Source: Bathynomus jamesi
Taxonomy: Eukaryota > Arthropoda > Malacostraca > Isopoda > Cirolanidae
Length of the DNA: 64,000 nucleotides
Reading direction: 5' to 3'
NCBI GenBank assembly: GCA_023014485.1
Contig: JAJOZX010002710.1
Coordinates: 220,001-284,000, forward strand
The translations under genes and the position numbers were made by a program. Positions 21,578 to 33,216 of the stretch are shown here, piece after piece. Every line of letters begins with the position of its first letter. Within the stretch, counting starts at the first letter, position 1. Under the pieces are notes generated by a model. It saw nothing but the letters and a program-made list of their open reading frames with translations, did not search any database and had not been told where the DNA came from.

Positions 21578-23577
21578 GAGAGAGAGAGAGAGAGGCAGTA
21601 AGCTCGATTTTCAGCGGGCGGACTTTGTTAGCCTCTCTCTGGGATAGCGTAGTTGAGATGGGGTTAGAGGTCGGCGGAGATGTTGAGGGAGTGTGGAGTG
21701 CATTCCGGGACGAGTTTATGGTGCTGCAGTCTGCTGCCACCCCCCCAAAACCGGTCGCCCCTGCTTCAACGCAGCCTAAGTGGTTCAGTCGTGACATCGC
21801 TTCCCCTTTAAGGAAGGGGATCACGAAAGTCCAGGGAACTATCGTCCCATTAGTCTCACTTCAGTTGTAGGTAAATTATAATTATTAGAGGGGATAATAG
21901 CGGATAGGATCGTTGACCATTTGGATTCCTACAAGCTGCTTTGGGACTCCCAACATGGGTTTAGACGGCATAGGTCGTGTCTCACCAACTTACTCGAGTT
22001 TCTCCACGTCATGTTGAGTGAGTATGATAAGAGTAGGGCGATCGATATACTTTATCTCGACTTTCAGAAAGCCTTGGATAAGGTACCTCACCGCCGGCTA
22101 ATGGCGAAAGTGCGCGCGCTGGGTATCGGTGGGGAAGTAGGTAGGTGGATTGAAAACTGGCTGAAGAATAGGCGGCAGAGGGTTGTAATTAATGGGGTTG
22201 GTTCGGGTTGGGCCTCGGTCACTAGTGGGGTTCCTCAGGGTTCTGTTTTGGGGCCACTGTTGTTTATCATTTACATAAATGATATCGACGCTGGCATCGT
22301 CAGTCGGATCGCCAAATTCGCTGATGACACCAAGCTTGGGGCCAATGTTGGGACGCCCGAAGCGATCGAGCATCTGCGTGCGGACCTACGTAGGTACGAT
22401 AGGAGAGTGGTCAGAAAAATGGCAAATGCCGTTTAACTTGGGTAAATGCAAAGTGATGCACATTGGCTACGCCAATCCCAAGTCGGACTACTCGATGTTG
22501 GGGAGTAATATCGAGGCGACTGATTTGGAAAAGGACTTGGGTGTGCTAATTAGCAGCGACCGTAAGTTTACGAAACAGTGCGTAGAGGTGGAAAAGAAAG
22601 CCCAGAAGCTGTTGGTTTATATCAGGAGGCAATTTCAGTTCCGGAACAAGGAGATTGTGCTCTCTCTGTACAATTCCCTAGTTCGGCCGCACCTGGAGTA
22701 TGCCGTGCAGTTCTGGTCGCCCACCCTCAGGAAAGATATTGAGAGGCTGGAGCGAGTGCAGGCGAGAACCACAAAGTTGATCCCTTCCGTTAGGCATATG
22801 GGCTACAATCGACGCTTACGCGCCCTGAACTTTTTTCGCTCGAAAACTCGGAGGCTGCGCGGTCAACTCATCGAGGTTTTCAAGCTCTTACGCGGGTTCA
22901 GTGATGTCGATTTTAGAAGCATGTTTAGTTTAAATGATAACCCAACTCGCAACAATGGTTGGAAGTTGGATTTAACGGTTTAGGACTAGTGTGTGTGGAA
23001 TTACGTATAAGATCTGTGACACGTGGAACAGGTTACCTTCAGAAGTTGTGAACAGTTCCTCTGTGGATCACTTCAAGAAAAGGTTAGACCAAATGTTGCA
23101 CACTATTTGAGGGTGCAGATAATTTTCCGTGGCACCCGTTGCCATTGATACCTCCTCGATATGGGCCGCAAGGCCTTTTGAGGTACTACTTTTACTTGTA
23201 ACTCCTTGTAACTCTCTCTCCCTCTCTCTCTCAGGGTAGGTATACCCATTTGGGGGTGAGGCCGTCCCACATTCTCCCCCAAAGACTCTCCTCCTCCTTT
23301 CTCTCTTTTAGGTTAGGTATACCCCTTTGGGGGTGAGGCCGTCCCACATTCTCCCCCAAAGCTCCCCTTCATGCAACTTGGGGGGTTCTCCCCTACCCTT
23401 TGTTGCATACCCCCATCCCCTTCCTGAAAATTGGGGGGCCACCCCCACCCCTGTTGCAATTACTCCATTGCAACATTACCCCCCATCCCTTTTGCAACAT
23501 CACCACACCCCTTTTCAACATTGGCCACCATTTGCAACATTGCCATTGCACTCCCATTTTTCGCCGCCCATACTACT
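21090..23577 (-). repeat. Right terminal inverted repeat of Maverick element 1 (with LINE inside)
   Basis: Read from the right end inwards it repeats the left TIR: AGTAGTATGGGCG, G-rich 'ttgcaaaaggg' units, two copies of 'gggacggcctcacccccaaa', a (GA)n tract, 'gggaaccaacatctg', then about five ~40-bp 'ggttgccagatgtttaattt' units. A CR1-like LINE (about 21595-23212) splits it at the (GA)n tract. Confidence 0.75.
21595..23212 (+). mobile_element. CR1-like LINE inserted in the right TIR
   Basis: RT domains run in order: LWDSQHGFRRHRSC (21942-21983), the LYLDFQKALDKVPH motif (about 22049-22090), SGVPQGSVLGPLLFIIYIND (about 22224-22283) and the catalytic FADDTKLG (about 22317-22340). A frameshift near 22400 is followed by the thumb and C-terminal region to DQMLHTI-like sequence at about 23105 and a 3' UTR ending 'cttgtaactctctctc'. 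5' truncated. The same family sits in the right TIR of element 2. Confidence 0.85.
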
Positions 23578-24286
23578 CGAATTCAACGTACGATATTATA
23601 CTCAAAGATCAACAGGATATCGATCAACCCAGATTAACCTAATTTACCTCAGTCGTTTCCCAACTACTGTACAGTATTGAACATTTTATTCGTTGTTTTT
23701 TCATAATTAATTTATGTTCAAGTTATATAAGGATAATTTAGGTTAGATCACATATGCTACGCTAAGTTATAGTTTAAATTATGTCATTTATCTTTGAATA
23801 TCTGCTACAGAAATAATGGTAAATTTTTACTTAATTTTTTAATAGTGTCACGATAAGGAAAATTGTGGAACTTTTACCCAGAGATCAGAAGGATATTGAT
23901 CAACCCAAATTAACCTACTCTCGATTTCCAAGTAAAATAGTCTTCCTTCCAAATATTTGCATCACAGAGGAACCAAATTGAAGAATATTTTCATTATGGA
24001 ACAAGGTAAGATTTGAAGTATTATTAAAATTTAAGGTAAATAGACAAAATAATTAGTTTAAATATTTTTCACAATGGTTACTATGAAAAAACGGATTGCA
24101 TAAAGGAAGAGATCTTGTAAATAAAATATTATTTTAAATTGATTGAATTTCATATGTTTACTCTATATGTCATGAAATAACGATCACGTGATAAAAGATC
24201 AAGGACTCAAGTTTACCTTTTTTATATAAAAAAAATCAATCTTCTTAAATGATATTGTATATGGTTACTAAATAATCGTGTGTATT
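23578..24286. other. AT-rich spacer between the Mavericks, no gene seen
   Basis: Begins with the six-base flank cgaatt. It contains a short direct repeat (gatcaacaggatatcgatca at 23607 and gatcagaaggatattgatca at 23884) but no coding sequence. Confidence 0.5.
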
Positions 24287-24491
24287 TAGGGTTACCAGAC
24301 GTCCAGCAAAAGGAGGACATGTCAGGTATTAATTGGATCGTTCGAGCTTGTGGGAAGCTCATTTTTAAGTCTGGATCAAATCTAAGTAAAATGCCAGACA
24401 ATATCAACATATTTAAAATGCCTGCCGGACAGAGGACATGATACTGAAAAGGAAGACATGTCCTCCTTTTGCCGGACGTCTGGGAACCCTA
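24287..24491. mobile_element. hAT-type MITE (TAGGGTTACCAGACG ends)
   Basis: 205 bp, ends TAGGGTTACCAGACGTCC / GGACGTCTGGGAACCCTA, with an 8-bp duplication tgtgtatt on each side (24279-24286, 24492-24499). Short internal repeats of 'aggacatgtc'. Confidence 0.85.
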
Positions 24492-24582
24492 TGTGTATTG
24501 CATCACTAATTATGTAATTACGTTGCTGTACACTGTCAGCAATAAAGCTCCTTATGACAAAAATTTAAAACCCTTTGGTTCC

Positions 24583-25078
24583 TGATTACATATCAAAATA
24601 GGTTAGGAAAGTTTTTGCTCAGAATGAGGCTCTAAACTGGGGACTACATAGACACTAACCGTGAACTTACTGGCTCGCTTTTTAATGCTATATCACAGGG
24701 GTTCCCAAATTGGTGTTCCGCGGAACACTTGTATACCGTGAGAAGTGTTCCGCGGAACACAATTTGGGAACCCCTGCTATATCAGAAAGCTATATACCAA
24801 AAGGGGAACCTATGCGCACTGTGAGGGTGTCTTTGTTACTTGGAATGTTATAGTTACAAAAATCCTATTTAGGTAATAGCTAAATGTGTTTTTTGTAACT
24901 TCAGTTTTCCGAGAAATAAAGGGTTCCCAACATGGACCGTATAGATTCCCTTTTTGGTACGGGGTTTTCGTATTTAGGATCGAAAAGAGAGCCAGTATGT
25001 TCCCTGTTAGTGTCTTTGCGGTCCCCAATTTGGAACCTCATTCTAAGAGAAGCCTATTTTGACATGTAATTTGGGAAT
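24583..25078. mobile_element. Inverted-repeat DNA element hosting an 81-bp MITE
   Basis: The left ~80 bp (attacatatcaaaataggtt ... agacactaac) reappear inverted at the right end (25078-25000, gaatgaggttccaaattggg ... agacactaac). Between them lies non-coding sequence plus the small hAT MITE. The exact ends and target duplication are unclear. Confidence 0.55.
24696..24776. mobile_element. 81-bp hAT MITE, almost a bare hairpin
   Basis: CAGGGGTTCCCAAATTG and its inverted partner, with both arms including GTTCCGCGGAACAC. The duplication ctatatca is perfect (24688-24695, 24777-24784). Only about 20 bp of spacer lies between the arms. Confidence 0.85.
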
Positions 25079-25409
25079 CAACAGTTCAAAATTTTCATCT
25101 CTTAAGAAGATTTACTGCAAATAGCGTACATTGTAATTCTGAATAAATAATAAGTTAAAATTATGCAAGCTTAATACGCCTGCTTTTACATCTATATCCG
25201 ATATTAATATGCTACAGTTTCATTAAAACTAAAAATCTAAATCTGTTTTACACATTATTTAGTTCGAATCTCCAGTCATTGATGAAAAAGAATACGATAA
25301 CGTGTACAGATAAAATCAATCCTTTCATATAAATAAAATTTTAATGAAATTTATTAAACAAAAATGAAAGTATTTCATCTCTGTTCCAAGAAATTGTCAT
25401 TTAATCTGT

Positions 25410-25410
25410 G

Positions 25411-25482
<72 letters not shown>
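25410..25482. repeat. (TA)n microsatellite
   Basis: Long pure TA array at one edge of the satellite region. Similar arrays of 35-70 bp lie near 26463-26511, 26662-26700, 29227-29270, 29441-29490, 36352-36418, 48833-48890 and 59905-59943, many of them directly at transposon ends. Confidence 0.9.
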
Positions 25483-25484
<2 letters not shown>

Positions 25485-25489
25485 CAGAA

Positions 25490-26469
25490 AGCCACAGACA
25501 AGAAGGAAAGAAACATCCATCAAGTTGGAAAGGAACTCTTCTGGGATAATTAAATCCGCTATAGTCCGAATAAGTAATGGTAAATGACAAATACCATAGT
25601 TTTTCTTTTTCATGATGCTAGCCCGACGCGGGCAACGGGTCACTCGCAAAGAGGTCCCATAAATATAGCTTCCCTCACCAGCTATCTGCAAAGCAGACAG
25701 GATCCAGCTTTGGGACATGGATCTAGGGTTTAAAGCAGCCTAGCCCTGCTACATTCAGAACCTCAATATAAGCAAAAGACTCGCTGCCTTCACGTCAGAT
25801 TGAATACATCAAAGAAAAAGGGGTAACTATTATATTTTTAGCCAAAAACCAAAACTTAAACCTCAACTGGTAGAATTGAGCGTCCACTTTTCAAGGCACA
25901 TAACATGTCCGTTTCAAGATGGGAATGAACTCAGAATGGTCCCCTGAGTTTTTATGATGCACTGTCTGTGTGTATCATAAAAACTCAGGGGACCATTCTG
26001 AGTTCATTCCCATCTTGAAACGGACATGTTATGTGCCTTGAAAAGTGGACGCTCAATTCTACCAGTTGAGGTTTAAGTTTTGGTTTTTGGCTAAAAATAT
26101 AATAGTTACCCCTTTTTCTTTGATGTATTCAATCTGACGTGAAGGCAGCGAGTCTTTTGCTTATATTGAGGTTCTGAATGTAGCAGGGCTAGGCTGCTTT
26201 AAACCCTAGATCCATGTCCCAAAGCTGGATCCTGTCTGCTTTGCAGATAGCTGGTGAGGGAAGCTATATTTATGGGACCTCTTTGCGAGTGACCCGTTGC
26301 CCGCGTCGGGCTAGCATCATGAAAAAGAAAAACTATGGTATTTGTCATTTACCATTACTTATTCGGACTATAGTGGATTTAATTATCCCAGAAGAGTTCC
26401 TTGTTCCATGCACTGTCTGTGTGTATCATAAAAACTCAGGGGACCATTCTGAGTTCATTCCCATATATA

Positions 26470-26513
<44 letters not shown>

Positions 26514-26660
26514 TACAGAGTAAGGAGTCAAAGGAGCTAGAGGTAATGGATCTTTTCCGTTCTGTGGCCGCCACTATTTTTAAATAAAAACTACTTTTTT
26601 AGTTAAAAAATTTGTAATTTATACAATGATGACCATTTGACCCCTGTCTTTTGCACCCCT

Positions 26661-26702
<42 letters not shown>

Positions 26703-28305
26703 GTGAAGAATGCTTAGTAAAATGTTAAATGAGGAATTAAGTACAAAAGTTCATTTATAATGAGGAAACTTCGACACATCAGCACTTTTCTCACAATGAC
26801 TTGAATTCAAGATTTCAAATACTATTACAAGGATTCTATGTTCTAAGTTGTTAATAAAGTATTCCCCCTGCACACACACACACACAACACACACACACAC
26901 CGTGCATGGAACAAGGAACTCTTCTGGGAAATTACATCCACTATAGTTCGAATAAGTAATGATAAATGACAAATACTATAGTTTTTTTCTTTTTCATGAT
27001 GAAAAGCCCAACGTGGGCACCGAGTTACTCGCAAAGAGGCCCCAAAATATAGCTTCCCTCACCAGCTATCTGCAAAGCAGATAGGATCCAGCTTTGGGAC
27101 AGGATCTAGGGTTTACAGTTTACACCTAGCCTACTACATTCAGAACCTCAATATACGCAGGAAACTCGTTGCATTCACGTCGGACTTAATACATCAAAGA
27201 AAAAGGGGTAACTATTGTATTTTTTGCCAAAAAACAAACCTTAAACCTCAACCGGGGCATTGAGCTTCCACTTTTCAAGGCACATAACACGTCCGTTTAA
27301 TATACACAAACTTAGAATGGTCCCCTGAGAAACTTATATGTTAATTAAACACAGACCATGCATGGAACAAGGAACTCTTCTGGGAAATTACATCCACCAT
27401 AGTTCGAATAGTAATGATAAATGACAAATACTATATTGTTTCTTTTTCATGATAGAAAGCCCAACGTGGGCACCGGGTTACTCGCAAAGAGGCTCCAAAA
27501 TACAGCTTCCCTCACCAGCTATCTGGAAAGCAGATAGAATCCAGATTTGGGACAGGATCTAGAGTTTACAGCTTACACCTAGCCTACTACATTCAGAACC
27601 TCAATATACGCAAGAAACTCGTTGCTTTCACGTCGGATTGAATACATCAAAGAAAAAGGGGTAACTACTGTACTTTTAGCCAAAAAACAAAACTTAAACC
27701 TCAACCGGGGCATTGAGCGTCCACTTTTCAAGGCACATAACAGGTCCGTTTAATATACACAAACTCAGAATGGTCCCCTGAGAAACTTATATGTTAAACA
27801 CAGACCGTACATGGAAAAAGGAACTCTTCTGGGAAATTACATTCACTATAGTTCGAATAAGTAATGATAAATGACAAATACTATATTTTTTCTTTTTCAT
27901 GATGGAAAGCCCAACGTGGGCACCGGGTTACTCGCAAAGAGGCCCCAAAATATAGCTTCCCTCACCAGCTATCTGCAAAGCAGATAGGATCCAGCTTTGG
28001 GACAGGATCTAAGGTTTACAGGTTACACCTAGCCTACTACATTCAGAACCTCAATATATGCAAGAAACTCGTTGCTTTCACGTCGGATTGAATATATCAA
28101 AGAAAAAGGGGTAACTATTGTATTTTTAGCCAAGAAACAAAACTTAAACCTCAACCGGGACATTGAGCGTCCACTTTTCAAGGCACATAACATGTCTGTT
28201 TAATCTATAAACTCAGAATGGTGTCCTGAGAAAGAAAAGTTCCTTGTTCCATGTACGGTCTGTGTTTAAGATATAGGTTTCTCAGGGGACCATTCTGAGT
28301 TTGTG
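25490..28305. repeat. ~450-bp satellite, tandem and inverted monomers
   Basis: Monomers carry 'gggcaccgggttactcgcaa', 'agcttccctcaccagctatc' and 'aaagaaaaaggggtaacta'. Three tandem monomers in the minus sense begin near 26910, 27360 and 27800, at a spacing of about 450 bp. A pair meets head-to-head at 25959-25973. The ORFs here (such as ...RVTRCPRRASIMKKKN...) repeat with the monomer and are not genes. Confidence 0.85.
25532..26400. repeat. Near-perfect palindrome, 427-bp arms
   Basis: The left arm (25532-25958) and right arm (25974-26400) are almost identical in inverted orientation, separated by 15 bp (gcactgtctgtgtgt). The same spacer sequence recurs at about 26408 behind the right arm, so the palindrome arose at a satellite monomer boundary. 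The high identity suggests a young inversion or gene-conversion event. Confidence 0.85.
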
Positions 28306-28323
28306 TTTGTGTATATATATATA

Positions 28324-29223
28324 CAGGGCGTCCCAAAAAAATGTATACACACTTTAACAGCTGATAGCTCAATTGATGTTTCTTTCTTTCCAAGTTAAAC
28401 CCATTAGAATTAATAATGGCAGTCAGACTAAGCTTTGAACAAAGGAAATTCATTCTAAAATGCTACTGGAAGTGTGAAAACGCAGTTGAAGTGCAAAGAC
28501 AGTTTAGGAGGGAGTTTCAAACAGATCCACCAACGCGACTTACCATCACTCGAATTAGAGATAAGTTTGAAGCCGATGGATCTGTTCAGAATGTCCACAA
28601 GAAGCGTTCCGGAAGACCACGGACATCGACAAGCCCCACAAAGCAAGAAAGAGTACTGGAAACGTATCACCAAAGTCCAAGAAAATCTGTGCGGCAAGCG
28701 AGTCGTGAGGTAGGAATTTCAGAATCGTCTGTCCAACGCATTTTGAAGCGCTGTCAATGGAAAAGTTACATTCCAAGATTAGTCCATGCTATTAATGAAG
28801 ATGATCCGGACCGAAGAGTGGAGTATTGCGAGTGGTACTTGGCACGATGTGGATGTGGATTGGACGAAGGGGTTTCGTAGAATACCCTCCGCGTTCACCA
28901 GACCTCACACCACTAGACTTTTTTATGGGATACTTAAAAGACAAAGTCTACGCTATAAAACCTGCAACAGTCGCTGAATTGAGAGCAGCCATTGAACGAG
29001 AATGCACACAAATACCAAACGAAATGTTTCGTGATGTTTGCGATTCCATTGCATCGCGTTATCAGCAGTGCCTGGACCAGAACGGACGTCAGTTTGAAAA
29101 CAGGCGTTGACAAAACAATTAAATAATGTCTGTAGATTCTATTACATTTTGAAAATGAAATGTATTTTAATAAACACTGCCTTTATAAGTATTTAAAGTG
29201 TGTATACATTTTTTTGGGACGCC

Positions 29224-29226
<3 letters not shown>
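28324..29226 (+). mobile_element. Internally deleted mariner/Tc-type transposon
   Basis: Ends CAGGGCGTCCCAAAAAAATG and its inverse, flanked by TA (28322-28323, 29227-29228) inside a (TA)n array. 903 bp instead of the usual ~1.3 kb because the central transposase region is gone. Confidence 0.9.
28416..29110 (+). pseudogene. Mariner-type transposase, central deletion
   Basis: N-terminal DNA-binding part from [18 protein letters not shown] (28416) through the [10 protein letters not shown] linker. After CEWYLARC the sequence jumps to a segment including PPRSPDLTPLDFFMGYLKD, the box with the third catalytic Asp, in another frame (28826-29110). The first two catalytic Asp residues are lost in the deletion. 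Inactive. Confidence 0.85.
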
Positions 29227-29269
<43 letters not shown>

Positions 29270-29273
<4 letters not shown>

Positions 29274-29435
29274 AATAAAACCACGAAGGAAAGGAAACAC
29301 AAAATGGTGCTCAAGCACCTCAGTGTTCCTGAGGATGTCATTAGACGAAAGCGCTTGAGCACCATTTTGTGTTTCCTTTCCTTCGTGGTTTTATTCATCA
29401 TAAATATTTTTCACGTGTTACCTTCGTGAAATAAT

Positions 29436-29440
<5 letters not shown>
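29270..29440. repeat. Penelope-type fragment, folded back
   Basis: An inverted pair: tgatgaataaaaccacgaag...ggtgctcaagc on the left and gcttgagcacc...cttcgtggttttattcatca on the right, with the hammerhead-like core between. Flanked by (TA)n on both sides. Penelope-like elements carry terminal repeats with hammerhead motifs and often insert in microsatellites, which fits, but no RT is present. Confidence 0.5.
29329..29350 (+). ncRNA. Hammerhead-ribozyme-like core
   Basis: CTGAGGA, then a short stem GTC-ATTA-GAC, then GAAA. This follows the conserved hammerhead order CUGANGA - stem II - GAAA, flanked by the inverted 'gcttgagcacc' arms. One extra U lies between CTGAGGA and stem II. Activity cannot be judged from sequence. 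Confidence 0.45.
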
Positions 29441-29495
<55 letters not shown>

Positions 29496-29769
29496 CCTTG
29501 TTAACCTTGTTTGGGTTCCGTGCATCGGTCTTTCTTCACACGAAGGTCAAGCTGGTGGCCCTGCCTGTAGTCCTGGCTTGGTGGAGGAGCGAGTTGCTCT
29601 CTTGCGCTGTCCATCGTACATCGCCAGGTACACCCGGCTTATCTGGTACCGTCCTGAGCCAAGCATCTAGTCTTCTCTTGAAGACTTCAACTTTTACCCC
29701 TGTAATGTTTCTGAGGTCCTTTGGACCTATTTTCCTTCAGAGTTGAGGAGGTCCCTTTTCGGGCCTTTC

Positions 29770-32224
29770 ATTTGAGAACACTACACATTCTGCCTTCCCT
29801 ATTTTCCAGCGTTGTCTGGATGGTAATTGGGATTTGTTTGAGGTTTGGTACCAGGTTTTCGGTAATTTTCCATATGTAGATTATGGTATTCCTCTCTTCT
29901 TCTTTTCAGGAAGTACAGATTTAGTTTACGTAGTCTTTCCCAGTAGTTGAGTCTTTTGCAGCCATCAATCTTGTCTGTGAAATGTCTGCATTTCTTCTAG
30001 ATTATTAATTTCTTCCTTTTTATATGGTGACGTCAAAACAGGAGCAGTATTCAAGTTTTGGTATGATGTGTTCACAGCAGGGGAATCATTTTTGTCTTGT
30101 CTCTCCTTTTGAACATTCTTAGTAACTGTCCCGCGACTCTTTTTGCTTTGTTTATTGCTATCTGATTTTGTGTCTCGAATTTGGCATCATCGGTCATTAT
30201 TACCCCCAAGTCGACCGCTTTCGTGCTTCTCTGAATTTCTTGCCTATCTGGAGCATAATATGCTGTCTTTTTAAGTTCCTCATTTGTACCATAACCCAAG
30301 AGCTGAAATTTCTCGGTGTTAAATGTTATATTTTTGTCTTCTGACCATTTGTATGTTTTGTTTGTGTCTCTCTGTAAGGCCTCTACTTCGTTTGCATCGC
30401 TGATTTTTCTGCTGATCTTTGTATCGTCCACAAATGATGTTACTATACTGTTGCTGTTTACTCCACTGTCTATGTCTGTTAGCATGATAATGAACAGGAG
30501 TGGGACCAGCACTGTACCTTGTGGTACTGAGGTGCGTACTTCTGATTCTGATGATGATACACCTTGAATTTTGACCACCTGTAGTCGATTTCTGAGGAAG
30601 TTGCAGATCCATTTTCCCACTTTGCCTGTTATTCCCATATGTTTCATTTTATATGCTATTATACCATGACCGCATTTGTCGAAAGCTTAAGCAAAATCCG
30701 TGTATATGACATCATAGTTTTCATTGCCTTCAAGTGCATCTAGGATATTGTTATAATGCTCTATAAGTTGTGATAGGCATGATCTTCCTCATCGGAATTC
30801 GTGTTGATTTTCGTTGAATCTTTCCAATGTCTCCAAGCAGTCATAGATTTTCTCTATGACTAGTCTTTCATAAATTTTGGTGAGGTGGGACGTCAATGAC
30901 ACTGGTCTATAGTTCTTTGCTTGAGATCTATCTCCTCCTTTATATATAGGGGCGATATTTGCTCTTTTTATGATGCTCGGTATTTCTCCAGTGTCTAGGG
31001 ATCTTCTCCATATCCATTATAAGGGTGTAGCTATTTCATTTTTACAGTTTTGAATTAATAGTCCGTTCCATTTGTCCGGATCTGCAGCTGAATGTGATTT
31101 CGTTTGTCCTATAGCTCTCGCTACATCTTCTGGGGTAAAATCAAAGTCTGTTATACATTCTCCCTGCAATTTCTTTTTGAAGAATGCATCTATGACAAGT
31201 ATCACTTTGTCACTTTTTGGGGTACTGAATATCGATTCATACTGGGCTCTCAATGTTTCAGATATTTCTTTTAGATCGTCTGTTAGTTCATTATTTTCTT
31301 TCCTTAAGGGCCCGATAGTAGCGCGCATTTCTGTTTTTCTTTACGCATAGATGTAGAAGTATTTTGGATTTTCCTTTATTGCTTCTACCGCCTTTTCCTC
31401 TTCCCTCTCTGTATAGCCCTTTATCAGAGTTTGTATTTCCCAATCGATTCTCTCCAGTTTTTTTTTGTATTCCTTTCCTGGCATTGTTTTCTCCGCAATT
31501 AACTAACTTCGTCGCTACTTTCTTTCTTTTGCGGAATATTCTTCTCTTTTGCCTCTCTAGCCAGTTCCTCTTTCCTTTTTGCTGCGCTTACAGAACATAT
31601 TTTTCCAAAATTCTCAGCGTCTTTTCTTCCAAGGTTGTTAGCATTTCCTTAGTTGTTTTATTCTCGAAAACTGTTCTCCACTCTATTTGGGCCATGTGTG
31701 ATCTGATTTCTTCTCAATCTCTGGTCTTGGAGTTTAAGTTAAAAGCCCCAAATTTGCTTATTCTTTCCGTATGTGTATTGTCTTTTAAAGTTATCTCCAT
31801 ATTTGTTGATAACTCGATTATATTGATATCTCAATGGCCTCCGGAAATTTTTCATCTGGAGAGTTTGGAGGTCTATAAATGACTATCGGTACCACGTTTA
31901 GTTTCTCTATTTTCACTGCAATGGTTTCTACGAAACTGTTGGATTTACTTATTACCGTCTCTGTCATATGCCTTTCATGTATATAAATAGCACAACCACC
32001 TTTATGTCTCGCTGTTCTATCCGCTCTTAGTAAGTTGAATCCATCGATATGCAATTCTTTCTTATCGATACAGTGTTCGCAGTTATCGCAGTTTCCTTGG
32101 CAGTCTTTAAGATGTGTTTCTGTGAGGCATGCGATGTCCGGCTGTCCGCCCTTGTTTCGTCCATAAAACCTTTCGGGTACGAAACTTTGTTTATGTTCTT
32201 TGTTTTGCATTGCCCCTTGTGCAT
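29770..32224 (-). pseudogene. LINE ORF2: endonuclease and reverse transcriptase (broken)
   Basis: Endonuclease: PDIACLTETHLK (about 32137) and GGCAIYIHE (about 32004). RT: SHSAADPDKWNGLLIQN (about 31110-31060), TSVPQGTVLVPLLFIIM (about 30537-30490) and the catalytic FVDDTKIS (about 30441-30418), followed by the thumb region LLGYGTNEELKK and ...LGVIMTDDAKFE. Several frameshifts and stops separate the segments. The layout is typical of CR1/Jockey-type LINEs. Confidence 0.75.
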
Positions 32225-33216
32225 TTTAAGTTCGTTGCCCTTTGATATCGTGTGCTTTGTAGCCTTGTGGTCCTCCGATATGGATCCGTTCCCGCCTACC
32301 TGTTCTGGTAGCTTCTTGCCATGTAGCGGTCCGGCTCGAGGGTTCTCAGCTGTGTCAGCTGCATGTGCTGTATAAGACTTAGCAGCCGTATTGTGTCCGA
32401 GATGTTGAAAAAATTTTGTGTGCTATTTGTGTTTTGTTTGTTATTTGGGTACGTTTTCTTTTTTCTCACATTCCTTCTGTTGTCATTTGAGGCTTTTCCT
32501 TTGTCCTTTGAACTTGTCGGGAGATGATGGTAGTAGCAGTTTCTCCCGTACTGACAAGTTCCATATGTTGCGTAGGTCTTGCAAATGTCCGGATGGTAGA
32601 ATTTGCATTTTCCACCAAATTTGCAGTGACCATTATTGTAGAAGTAATTGCACACAGGAAGGTGTTCGTAAATACATTCTCCTCCCTTATATCTGCAATA
32701 CATAGTATTTACATATAGTTTCTTCCCCATTTTTACTTGGGGTCTTTGTTTCCAATCTAGGTATTTTCGCCGCAGGACTTTTGGCCGCCGGACTTTTCGC
32801 CGCAGGACATTTCGCCGTAGGAATTTTCGCCGCAAGGAATTTTCGCCGCAAGGAATTTTCGCCGCAAAATATATAATTTGTATAGATATATAAATATAAG
32901 CCTACCAAATTTTCTGAACTCTCTAATACGTCGGGTTTGGATGACTTGGAAATTTTCATTTATTCATTCTCTTAAATAAGTGATTTCATGTACTTCAAAG
33001 GTTTTGAACCCTTAGGTTTTTAAAAACCATTTTTGATGGTTTAAAGTGATACTGCACATGCAATAACAGATACTGTCAAAGTTTTATAAAATCTTATTGG
33101 AAGTGTGAAATAAAAAACTGCAAGGCAAGAGTGCATACAATTTTAGAAAGTGACGCTAAAATAGTAATTTGCAAAACATTTGGTGAGCATAGTCATTCTG
33201 CAAACCCATCAAAGCC

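Larger units (their letters stand above)
1215..23577. mobile_element. Maverick/Polinton element 1, composite with inverted accessory blocks
   Basis: Starts AGTAGTATGGGCG and ends CGCCCATACTACT, with related G-rich inverted repeats inside both ends and flanking hexamers ctaatt/cgaatt (5 of 6 match). Near the left end lie accessory genes W, Y, Z, X (minus strand, 3473-9029). Near the right end lie the end of Z, then Y and W (plus strand, about 16184-17135), so the same Maverick 'left arm' is present twice, head-out. No polymerase, integrase or capsid remnant is seen between. The interior is filled by a PPP1R15-like ORF, LINEs and MITEs. It may be a fold-back derivative that trapped foreign DNA, or two separate Maverick ends around older DNA; the weak target duplication favours one unit. 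Confidence 0.6.

Noticed and set aside
21427..21870. ORFs through the (CT)n/(GA)n tract with SLSLSL or RERERE runs
   Set aside because: Microsatellite translation. The tract is part of the Maverick TIR.
25401..26540. Two ORFs with the same protein (MSQSWILSALQIAGEGSYIY...) on opposite strands
   Set aside because: They are the two arms of the satellite palindrome; the tandem monomers repeat the frame with stops. Not a gene.
31364..31882. 172-aa hydrophobic plus-strand ORF
   Set aside because: Antisense of the minus-strand LINE endonuclease/RT region; its composition is that of a shadow frame.
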